From an uncultured Alphaproteobacteria bacterium (GTDB lineage: Bacteria > Pseudomonadota > Alphaproteobacteria > HIMB59): DNA of 64,000 bases. This document shows positions 17,625 through 25,341 of this stretch, one piece after another; position 1 is the first letter of the stretch; every line of letters begins with the position of its first letter. Location: contig CACMIW010000002.1 in assembly GCA_902613845.1 (NCBI GenBank), positions 1-64,000 on the forward strand, read 5' to 3'. The notes below the pieces were generated by a model that saw only the letters and a list, made by a program, of their open reading frames with translations, was not told where the DNA came from and made no database searches. The position numbers and the translations under genes were made by a program.

Positions 17625-18749
17625 TTAAGTTAATTCTGTTTCTTTGTATGAAGATGTATCTTCCATTAACAATTTAGTATCAATATTTATACCTAAACCT
17701 TCATTGTCCTCTATTTTGACAAATCCATCTTTTATTTCATAGTTTTGATTACTAAATTTTAATGAGTATGGAATATATTCAGGAAAAAATTCTGCCATTT
17801 CTGTATTTGTAAAACTCATACATACATGTACCATCGCAGATGCTGCAATTGACATAGAATTCCAACAATGAGGAGAAACTGTAACTTTTTTTTCATGAGA
17901 TAATTTGATTATTTTTATCATTTCAATAATTCCCCCAACACCTGAAATATCTGGATTAAAAATATCAACTGCATCCAAAGCTAAAGTTTCAATAAAATGA
18001 TTTAATCCACATTGCTTTTCACCTGAAACAATTCTCAAACTTGTTTTCTCTCTAATGTCTTTAAGTGATCTTGTTTCTTCACCATCAACTGGTTCTTCAA
18101 ACCAATAAGGTCTAAATTCCTCAACAAGTGAAGCCAGTTTTAATGATATATTTGTATCTTTAGGGCAGGCTAGATCTAACATAAGAGGTATTTTATAACC
18201 TAAAACATCTCTTATTTTTGAAACACATGTTGCTGCTTGTTCAACAGTTCTATTTTGAAGTGGATATATTTTAATTCCTCCATAACCATCGCTTAGTGTT
18301 TCTGTACATCTTGATAATAAATTTTCATCATTTTTAAAATCCTCACTCCATATTGTTGCATAAACAGGAACTTTTTCTCTATAATCCTTTGATAATATTT
18401 TATAAAGAGGTTTTTTTTCTTTCTTCCCCTCTATATCCCAAAGACTCATTTCTATAGCACTTGTTGCAGCGGAAAAGTCAATTCCACGATGTCCATCAGC
18501 TATTAAATTTGACTCTGTATAAAATTTATCTGGCGTCATGTCTTTTAAATGAGATAAAGAGCTCATTAAATTATGAATAATTTCCACAATTCCTTTTTCT
18601 CTTGCAGGTAATGAAAAAGCCTCACCCCAGCCCTCAAAACCATCAGAGTTAGTTAATTTTAAAAATATAAATGGTTTTATTTGCGACCATCCATCTTCAG
18701 TTTGTTTTGAATTAGTTATCCATGTCTCCACTTTTCTTATGAATGTCAT
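17625..18749 (-). CDS. Mandelate racemase/muconate-lactonizing enzyme family protein
   Basis: A 374-residue enolase-superfamily enzyme with an N-terminal capping domain and a TIM barrel. Candidate active-site positions are Lys in GGIKIYP, metal ligands Asp in LMLDLACP, Glu in WFEEPVDGE and a third acid in IVSGEKQCG. Downstream are DIFNPDISGVGG and His in SPHCWNS. The superfamily abstracts a proton alpha to a carboxylate (racemases, acid-sugar dehydratases, some demethylating lyases). Substrate is not predictable here. It is the last gene of a five-gene minus-strand operon and starts 3 bases after the second homocysteine-methyltransferase protein. Confidence 0.88.
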   Translation of the reverse strand: MTFIRKVETWITNSKQTEDGWSQIKPFIFLKLTNSDGFEGWGEAFSLPAREKGIVEIIHNLMSSLSHLKDMTPDKFYTESNLIADGHRGIDFSAATSAIEMSLWDIEGKKEKKPLYKILSKDYREKVPVYATIWSEDFKNDENLLSRCTETLSDGYGGIKIYPLQNRTVEQAATCVSKIRDVLGYKIPLMLDLACPKDTNISLKLASLVEEFRPYWFEEPVDGEETRSLKDIREKTSLRIVSGEKQCGLNHFIETLALDAVDIFNPDISGVGGIIEMIKIIKLSHEKKVTVSPHCWNSMSIAASAMVHVCMSFTNTEMAEFFPEYIPYSLKFSNQNYEIKDGFVKIEDNEGLGINIDTKLLMEDTSSYKETELT

Positions 18750-18752
18750 TAT

Positions 18753-19739
18753 TTAAAATTTTTCAATTAATTTCTTTAAATGATTGTCACTTACACCACA
18801 GCATCCACCAATGATTTGTATTTGATCATCAATAAATTCTAGGCAAGAATTTGCAAATTCATCTTCATTACATGTAGCAATAGCTTCATGTGTTCTTGTA
18901 TCAAATTTATGTATTTCTGGATAAAACATCATAGGGCCACTCCAATGATCTTTTATAATTTTCAAGCCACCATAGCTATCTTGAAACCACGTGTGCATAA
19001 TACCATAAACATCTCCACCAATATTTGTTAATGTTTTTATAATATCTTCAAATAAAATTATATCATCTTCAGGTAAAAATTTCGGTTGTTCTTGATATAT
19101 CTTTTCATCATAAATTAGTGATTTTTCTTTTTCAGCTCTAAAATTTCTTCCAACCATCGTGTTATCATATTTACTTACACAACAACTTAATCCAACCCAT
19201 ACAGGTAAACCAGTTTGTAAAGCAGCATTCAATAATAATTGTGAATGGTCTATGTCTAATAACATTTCTAATATTAAAATGTCTACACCAGAATTTTTTA
19301 ATGTGTTAGCTGCCTCTATATAATTCTCTTCTTCTTGTTTAAATGACGGAATAAACCTTGGATCAGGTACAAATTCATTTTCCTTTAAAGCAAAAAAATT
19401 GGATAGACTTCCAGCTATAGCAACCTGATTTTCCTTATTACAGTTTTTTAATGCTTTTCTAGCTAATTCGACAGATCCAGTTAAAAATTCTATAGTTTCA
19501 TTTTCACGATTTAAACTTTGTAAAACGTGTCTACTAGTTGCAAAAGTGTTAGCGGTAATGATATCACATCCAGCATTGATAAAGTTTTCATGAACTTTTA
19601 CAACAATATCAGGAGATGTAATTGTTGATAATGCTGCAAAAGCAGGGCTCATATCACCACCTAATTTAGCAATCTCAGAACCATTTCCACCATCGAGGAA
19701 AATTTTTGAATTGTTATTTAATTTTTCTTTATAAATCAT
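18753..19739 (-). CDS. Homocysteine S-methyltransferase family protein (second copy)
   Basis: A 328-residue protein of the same family as the one at 16701-17621, with LDGGNGSEIAKLGG at the N-terminus, GLSCCVS in the middle and IIGGCCG at the C-terminus (Cys313-Cys314). All three expected zinc Cys positions are filled. It is clearly diverged from the first copy, including an insert around 195-225, so the two probably use different methyl donors. It overlaps the DMT transporter by 4 bases and precedes the enolase-superfamily gene by 3. A homocysteine-dependent demethylase for an imported methylated compound is the working inference. Confidence 0.82.
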   Translation of the reverse strand: MIYKEKLNNNSKIFLDGGNGSEIAKLGGDMSPAFAALSTITSPDIVVKVHENFINAGCDIITANTFATSRHVLQSLNRENETIEFLTGSVELARKALKNCNKENQVAIAGSLSNFFALKENEFVPDPRFIPSFKQEEENYIEAANTLKNSGVDILILEMLLDIDHSQLLLNAALQTGLPVWVGLSCCVSKYDNTMVGRNFRAEKEKSLIYDEKIYQEQPKFLPEDDIILFEDIIKTLTNIGGDVYGIMHTWFQDSYGGLKIIKDHWSGPMMFYPEIHKFDTRTHEAIATCNEDEFANSCLEFIDDQIQIIGGCCGVSDNHLKKLIEKF

Positions 19740-20629
19740 GATTTTTTTGTGTTTGGCGCTAGTACTACTGCTAAAATTCCACCAAGCACAATCATTGAAC
19801 TTCCTATTATTTCACGCCAGCCAAAAGGCTCATCTGTTAAAATACTAGAACTGGTCACACCAACAAGTATTTCTGATAAAAAAAGAATGGAACACAAACC
19901 TGCACCTAATTTGCTAGGAGACCAGAATATTACTATACCTGTGGGTATAAAATAAAAAACAGATATAAAGAAAAGAAATGAAGACATTGCAACGAAAGAG
20001 TCCATTGTGGGCATAGGTCCTAAATAATCTTTTAAAAAGTAGCCAGCGACAATGTTAAATAAAGTTCCATAAAAAAAGAAAGAAAAAATTGTTGGGAATA
20101 CACCATCTGTCTTTGCGATTTCTAATTTTATCATCCCACCAGCAAATAAAGCCCCTCCAGCAAAAGCTAACCAATCACCAGCGTTTTCTGGTAAAGGGAT
20201 TATCGTTTGCTTACTAAATACTACCCATAGCCCCCCTAAAGCTAAACCAAGTGTTATAGCTCTTTCTATCCCAGGTCTTTTTTTTAAAAATAAAATTTCA
20301 AAAATAGTAGTCCATATTGGTGTCATGTAAAAAAGTATTAATGCTCGAACTACATCAGTCAAAAGAAAACTCAACGCATAACAAATAAAGCCACCCCCAC
20401 AAAGTAAGCCTGTTATAGGTAGCTCTAAACCAAAAGTTCTTCCATTAATTTTACGCCACACTGCAATTGGAGATAAAATTATAACTCCAATAATCATTTG
20501 TGCGATGGTTCCCCAACCACCAGTAAGACCACCATCTTCTAATATTCTTTGTGGTAACCAATATATTCCCCATGATCCAGCTGATATAGCAAGGGCAGCT
20601 GCTATTTTATAATGATGAGGGTGCCTCAT
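19736..20629 (-). CDS. DMT/EamA-type transporter
   Basis: A 297-residue membrane protein with about ten hydrophobic helices arranged as two five-helix EamA repeats, typical of drug/metabolite transporters. It starts at an ATG 5 bases downstream of the amidase stop and overlaps the next gene by 4 bases (ATGA). It is therefore firmly part of the Fe-ADH, amidase, transporter, methyltransferase, enolase operon. It may export or import the pathway compound; direction and substrate cannot be read from sequence. Confidence 0.85.
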   Translation of the reverse strand: MRHPHHYKIAAALAISAGSWGIYWLPQRILEDGGLTGGWGTIAQMIIGVIILSPIAVWRKINGRTFGLELPITGLLCGGGFICYALSFLLTDVVRALILFYMTPIWTTIFEILFLKKRPGIERAITLGLALGGLWVVFSKQTIIPLPENAGDWLAFAGGALFAGGMIKLEIAKTDGVFPTIFSFFFYGTLFNIVAGYFLKDYLGPMPTMDSFVAMSSFLFFISVFYFIPTGIVIFWSPSKLGAGLCSILFLSEILVGVTSSSILTDEPFGWREIIGSSMIVLGGILAVVLAPNTKKS

Positions 20630-20634
20630 TTTTA

Positions 20635-22050
20635 TTAATCTAACAGAGGTTTAAACTTACTAAAGTTAAATATTTCCTCATATTTTTTTGCAAAAGCAAA
20701 TAATTGTAAATCATTTTTCCTTTTTCCAATTATCTGCATACCCATTGGCATACCAAGTTCATCAAATCCGACAGGGATAGTAAATGTAGGTAATTCAAGA
20801 AGACTAGATAATATAAAAATTTCTAACCAACGGTGGTAAGTATCTAACTCAAAAGTATTTATTTTTTCAGGAAACTGTTGATTTTTATCAAACGGAAATA
20901 GTTGTGCAGAGGGTAATGCCAGAAAATCAAAGTTTTTAAAAATATTTTCAATTTGTTCCGCACACCTTTTTTTTTGTTTATAAGCACTATCTAAGTCTTC
21001 ATCATTTATATTTTTTCCTTGATTGTACTCCCATATAGCTTGGTAAGTCATTGTATTAATATCTTTTATGTTCATTGCTAAAGTATCTTCGTAAATACTT
21101 TTTGATCTAAACGTAATCCAGCTATTCCATAGAGCTTCATTATCAAAATCTGGTTTTAATCTTTCAATTTTTACATTCAAGTTTTCTAATTTTTTAAGTT
21201 GAGACTCGCACATATCTAAAATTTTTTTTTCAATTTTATAATTGTTATTCATATTAGATAACCAACCTATTTTGATATTGGTTAAATTTTCATCTTTTAT
21301 TTTTTGATTTTTAAAAAGTTCATTTAAATCAAAAGAGTATTTATCCCTTGTATCACTTCCAATCATTTCATCTAATAAAAATGCCATATCACTTGGTGAT
21401 TTTGCTAAACAACCAGGTGTTGTGAGTATGGGAATTCTTGATAGTTGGTTTTCTCTATCTACTGATATTAAGCCAGGTGTAGGTCTGTATCCATAAATAT
21501 TTGCATATGCTGCTGGACCTCTGCATGACCCCATTTGATCAGTGCCGTCTGCAAAAGGTATTAGTCCCGCTGCTACAGCAGTGCTGGCTCCTCCACTTGA
21601 TCCTGCTGCAGATTTTGTATTATCATAATAATTAGAAGTTGGCCCAAACAATCTGTTTATTGTATGTCCACCAACACCTAATTCTGCTGTATTAGTTTTT
21701 CCAATTATAATAGCTCCACTTTTAATTAGACGTTCTACAAATAATGAATTTTTTTTAGGAAAATAATCTTTTGTTCCAGGATAGCCATATGTTGTTTTAA
21801 TGCCAACTACATCACTTAAATCTTTAATAGCTATAGGAATTCCATTCAAAGTATTATCAAATTGAGTTAAATTATCTTTATTTATAGCCTCTTTTATAAG
21901 ATCTCCTCTGTCCTTGAGAAGCACTATTGCATTTAAATCTGGATTAAATTTTTCAATCCTATCCAAATAATATTCCATTAACTCTTTGATAGATATTTGT
22001 CGCTGATTAATACTGTGTATTATTTTTTCAACAGATTGATCCTCAAGCAT
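20635..22050 (-). CDS. Amidase signature family hydrolase
   Basis: A 471-residue amidase-signature enzyme with the Ser-cisSer-Lys triad: Lys76 in IPIAIKDLSD, Ser151 in AAGSSGGAS and Ser175 in GTDQMGSCRGPAA. It hydrolyses C-N amide bonds. It is not the GatA subunit by context, since no gatC or gatB lies nearby. GTDQMGSCRGP replaces the more common GxDxGGSxRxP, so the substrate pocket may be unusual. It sits between the iron alcohol dehydrogenase and a DMT transporter in a tightly packed operon. Confidence 0.9.
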   Translation of the reverse strand: MLEDQSVEKIIHSINQRQISIKELMEYYLDRIEKFNPDLNAIVLLKDRGDLIKEAINKDNLTQFDNTLNGIPIAIKDLSDVVGIKTTYGYPGTKDYFPKKNSLFVERLIKSGAIIIGKTNTAELGVGGHTINRLFGPTSNYYDNTKSAAGSSGGASTAVAAGLIPFADGTDQMGSCRGPAAYANIYGYRPTPGLISVDRENQLSRIPILTTPGCLAKSPSDMAFLLDEMIGSDTRDKYSFDLNELFKNQKIKDENLTNIKIGWLSNMNNNYKIEKKILDMCESQLKKLENLNVKIERLKPDFDNEALWNSWITFRSKSIYEDTLAMNIKDINTMTYQAIWEYNQGKNINDEDLDSAYKQKKRCAEQIENIFKNFDFLALPSAQLFPFDKNQQFPEKINTFELDTYHRWLEIFILSSLLELPTFTIPVGFDELGMPMGMQIIGKRKNDLQLFAFAKKYEEIFNFSKFKPLLD

Positions 22051-22056
22051 AGAGGC

Positions 22057-23247
22057 TTAGCGAGCTTGTTTTATACTTTGAGTAACAATTTCTTTCATTT
22101 GCAACAATGATGCTTCTTTTGGATTTGTTGCATAGGCTTGATCCTGCATTGCTTTTTTTGCGATTCTTTCAGCACAGTCTTCGGGAACATCAATTTCACT
22201 TAAACTTTTGGGGATATTTAATCTATCAAGTAACAATTCGATATTTTGAGTAAATTCTTTTACTGTATGATTTTCAAACTGCATGGCTTCTGACATTCTT
22301 TGAACTTTCTCGTCCATACCTGGTAAATTGAAATGAAGAACAGGTGGTAAAACAATAGCATTCGTCAAACCATGGTGAGTATTAAATTCTGCTCCAACCA
22401 TGTGGGATATTGAATGAACATTACCTAATCCCTTTAAAAAGGATATTCCTCCCAAATATGATCCTATAATCATTGCACCTCTTGCCAATAAATTATTTGG
22501 CTCTTCTACAGCTAAAATAAGAGATTTTGAAATTAAATTAAGACTTTCTAAAGCAGCTCCATCACAAAGTGGATGAAAACCTGGCACACAGTATCCCTCG
22601 ATACTATGTACAAGTGCATCGACACCTGTCCACGCTGTTAATTTTGGAGGTAGTTCTAAAGTTAACTCTGGATCTACCAGTGTAAATATAGGCCTTACAT
22701 CTGGATGCCATATGCAAAATTTCATTCCTTTTTCTAAATGTGTAACCATTGCTGTTATTTCTGTTTCTGCCCCAGTTCCTGCTGTTGTTGGGATAGTTAT
22801 TATTTTTGGAAAAGCATTTTCTTTTGTTATCTTTGGAACAGGTTGTTCAAACTCAAAATCCCATAAAGGGGTTTCACTATTGACAGTTAAACATATGGAT
22901 TTGCCACCATCCATCGCACTTCCACCACCAATAGCTATGATTGAGTCGTGACTTCCACTTTTAAATTGGTCACAACCTTTAGATATCTCGTCATCTCGTG
23001 GGTTAGGAGATATATTATAAAATAAATCTGATTTAATATTTTTTTTTGACAATAATGCTATTAACTTTTTAATAAAAGGAAGATCCTTACTTCCACTATC
23101 TGTTACAATAAGAGGATTTTTAATATCAAATTCTTCACAAAAATTTCCAATTTCATTAAATCTTCCTGGTCCATAATACGTGGTTGTTGGAAACGTCCAG
23201 TCTTGATTAGAGAGAATGTCTTTTTCGTTCAGTTTAAAGTTTTTCAT
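22057..23247 (-). CDS. Iron-containing alcohol dehydrogenase
   Basis: A 396-residue group III alcohol dehydrogenase. The NAD(P)-binding GGGSAMDGGK is at 107-116 and the SxPTTAGTGAE-like segment TIPTTAGTGAE follows. Metal ligands are Asp in WTGVDALVHSIE and His residues in NVHSISHMVGAEF and NTHHG. It interconverts an alcohol (possibly 4-hydroxybutyrate-like or glycerol-like) and an aldehyde. It opens a five-gene minus-strand operon and is divergent from a DMT transporter across 41 bases. The convergent ALDH at 14872 is a natural next step for its aldehyde. Confidence 0.92.
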   Translation of the reverse strand: MKNFKLNEKDILSNQDWTFPTTTYYGPGRFNEIGNFCEEFDIKNPLIVTDSGSKDLPFIKKLIALLSKKNIKSDLFYNISPNPRDDEISKGCDQFKSGSHDSIIAIGGGSAMDGGKSICLTVNSETPLWDFEFEQPVPKITKENAFPKIITIPTTAGTGAETEITAMVTHLEKGMKFCIWHPDVRPIFTLVDPELTLELPPKLTAWTGVDALVHSIEGYCVPGFHPLCDGAALESLNLISKSLILAVEEPNNLLARGAMIIGSYLGGISFLKGLGNVHSISHMVGAEFNTHHGLTNAIVLPPVLHFNLPGMDEKVQRMSEAMQFENHTVKEFTQNIELLLDRLNIPKSLSEIDVPEDCAERIAKKAMQDQAYATNPKEASLLQMKEIVTQSIKQAR

Positions 23248-23288
23248 TTAAGATAATAAAGTTTATAACAAGTTAATAGTGATATGAA

Positions 23289-24200
23289 ATGATTAATTTT
23301 ATTAATAATCAAAAAAATACATTTCTTGCAATCTCTGCAATGGTTATTGGAGTAATATTCATAGATATACACGGATTGATTGTAAAATATTTAGGAGGTG
23401 AGTACTCAACAATTCAACTAGCCCTTTTTAGAAATACTTTTGCAATTATCCCTCTAATACTTTTACTAATTTATAATAAAGAAAGCACTGATCTTTTTAA
23501 AAATTTAAATAAAAAATTTATTTTATTTTGTTTTATTAGAGGTTCATGTTTTTTGGCTATTAATATTTTGTATTACATTGCTATAAATAATATGGAATTT
23601 GCTACAGCATCTACACTAACTTTTTCCTCTACATTTTTTATAGTAATTTTATCAATCTTCTTTTTAGGAGACAGAGTTGGTATATATAGATGGTCAGCTG
23701 TTATAATTGGATTTGTTGGAGTTGTAATGATTATGAAACCAAATAGTAGTATTTTTTCCTATTATTCTATTTTACCAATACTGGTTGCTTTCTTATGGGC
23801 TGTCCAAGTTATAGTACTAAAATTTATACCAGATAATTTTACTACAGGAAAAATTCAATTTTATTCTCTCTTTTCATCTTTTCTTGGTTCGTTAATATTT
23901 ATTTTTTTTACAACTGGTCATACACATATCGAGAGTAATGCTGACTTTTTAATTTTATCATTAATTGGTATTTTTGGAGGAACTGCTGCAATACTATTTA
24001 TTTACTCATATAGGTTAATAGCAGCTAGTAAAATCGCAGTTTTTGAATATTTAGCAATACCCTCATCTTTTATTCTAGCCTGGATATTTTTTGGTGAAGC
24101 ACCTTTTGATCAACTTTTCCCTGGAGTTTTATTAATAGTTTTTGCAGGAATGATTATTATTTGGAGAGATAAAAACAAGAAAATTAATAAACCAAATTAA
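23289..24200 (+). CDS. DMT/EamA-type transporter
   Basis: A 303-residue inner-membrane protein with about ten hydrophobic segments in two EamA repeats. The first half contains the YIAINNMEFATASTLTF region typical of the family, the second SYRLIAASKIAVFEYLAIP. It is divergent from the Fe-ADH operon and convergent with the ABC ATPase at 24210 (9-base gap). It is only distantly similar to the DMT protein at 19736, so this is unlikely to be a recent duplication. Substrate unknown. Confidence 0.87.
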   Translation: MINFINNQKNTFLAISAMVIGVIFIDIHGLIVKYLGGEYSTIQLALFRNTFAIIPLILLLIYNKESTDLFKNLNKKFILFCFIRGSCFLAINILYYIAINNMEFATASTLTFSSTFFIVILSIFFLGDRVGIYRWSAVIIGFVGVVMIMKPNSSIFSYYSILPILVAFLWAVQVIVLKFIPDNFTTGKIQFYSLFSSFLGSLIFIFFTTGHTHIESNADFLILSLIGIFGGTAAILFIYSYRLIAASKIAVFEYLAIPSSFILAWIFFGEAPFDQLFPGVLLIVFAGMIIIWRDKNKKINKPN

Positions 24201-24209
24201 ATGATTAGT

Positions 24210-25244
24210 TCATTTAGATTTCATAGACTTCATAACAATTGTTCGATCAATTTCTCCAACTAGCTCTCCAGATTGGGAATTTATTATAGGGTAGGCCGTA
24301 TCATCTTCACAAATCTGGTCAATTAATGTTTCAATTTTAGCATTTTCATCTATGCATTTTGTTTTATCTGAAAATAATTTTTTTGACTCATCAGAACATT
24401 CCTTACGCATAACTTTTCCTGCGCTTAATACTTTATATTTTGGAACATCTTCACAAAAATCTTTAACGTATTTATCAACTGGATTTGCCACAATTTCTTC
24501 AGGTGTTCCAACTTGAGAAATCTCTCCATCTTTCATAATAGCAATATGATCTCCCATTTTTATTGCCTCTAAAAAATCATGAGTAATAAAAACCATAGTT
24601 CGTTGTAATTTTTTTTGAATGTCTAAGAGTTCATCTTGCATTTCTCTTCTAATCAATGGGTCTAAAGCAGAAAATGGCTCATCAAATATTAAGATTTCTG
24701 GCTCAACTGCCATCGCACGTGCTAAACCAACTCTTTGTTGCATTCCACCTGATAGCTCTCTTGGATAATTATTATGCCAACCTTTTAAACCAACTAGATT
24801 TAAAGACTCTGTAGCCTTGTCTAATCTTTCTTGTTTTTTTTCTCCTCTAATTTCTAAACCATAAGAAATATTTTCAAGAACTGTCCGATGTGGAAAAAGT
24901 CCAAAGTGTTGAAATACCATACTCATTTTATTTCTTCTAAGATCAAGAAGGCTATTTCTACTAATTTTTGTAATGTCAATATCATCAATAATTACCGATC
25001 CAGATGTAGGTTCAATTAATCTAGTTAAACATCTAACTAAAGTTGATTTTCCACTACCTGATAATCCCATTACAACAAATGTTTCACCTTTTTGAATGGA
25101 AAAGCTGACATCTTTGACAGCTACTACATGTCCGGTTTTTTCTTGTACTTCGTCTCTACTTAAATTTGGATCTAAATTGTCTAAAATTCTTTTTTCATCA
25201 TTACCAAAAATTTTCCATATATTTGAGCAAATAATTTTATCCAT
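24210..25244 (-). CDS. proV: Glycine betaine/proline-type ABC transporter ATP-binding protein
   Basis: A 344-residue ATPase of the ProV/OpuAA class. The N-terminal extension (residues 1-40) is typical of this class. Walker A GLSGSGKST is at 60-68, signature LSGGMQQRVGLARA near 168 and Walker B ILIFDEPFSALDP near 190. After about 275 there is only one short CBS-like segment (TAYPIINSQSGELVGEID), against two CBS domains in E. coli ProV and OpuAA. It is transcribed away from its likely permease at 25342 across a 97-base divergent region. It powers uptake of a betaine-like compatible solute. Confidence 0.88.
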   Translation of the reverse strand: MDKIICSNIWKIFGNDEKRILDNLDPNLSRDEVQEKTGHVVAVKDVSFSIQKGETFVVMGLSGSGKSTLVRCLTRLIEPTSGSVIIDDIDITKISRNSLLDLRRNKMSMVFQHFGLFPHRTVLENISYGLEIRGEKKQERLDKATESLNLVGLKGWHNNYPRELSGGMQQRVGLARAMAVEPEILIFDEPFSALDPLIRREMQDELLDIQKKLQRTMVFITHDFLEAIKMGDHIAIMKDGEISQVGTPEEIVANPVDKYVKDFCEDVPKYKVLSAGKVMRKECSDESKKLFSDKTKCIDENAKIETLIDQICEDDTAYPIINSQSGELVGEIDRTIVMKSMKSK

Positions 25245-25330
25245 ATTATCCTAGTATAAGGCTATTATAATTGTGAATTAATACTATTAAAATAAAATTA
25301 TTTTTATAAATTCTTATATAGTTGAATAAA

Positions 25331-25336
25331 TATAAT
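25331..25336 (+). promoter_or_regulatory. Possible -10 element before the ABC permease
   Basis: A perfect TATAAT (25331-25336) lies 5 bases before the permease ATG at 25342, with no Shine-Dalgarno and no convincing -35. If used, transcription would start at or just inside the start codon. The 97-base proV/permease divergent region must also hold the proV promoter. Confidence 0.35.
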
Positions 25337-25341
25337 TAAAT

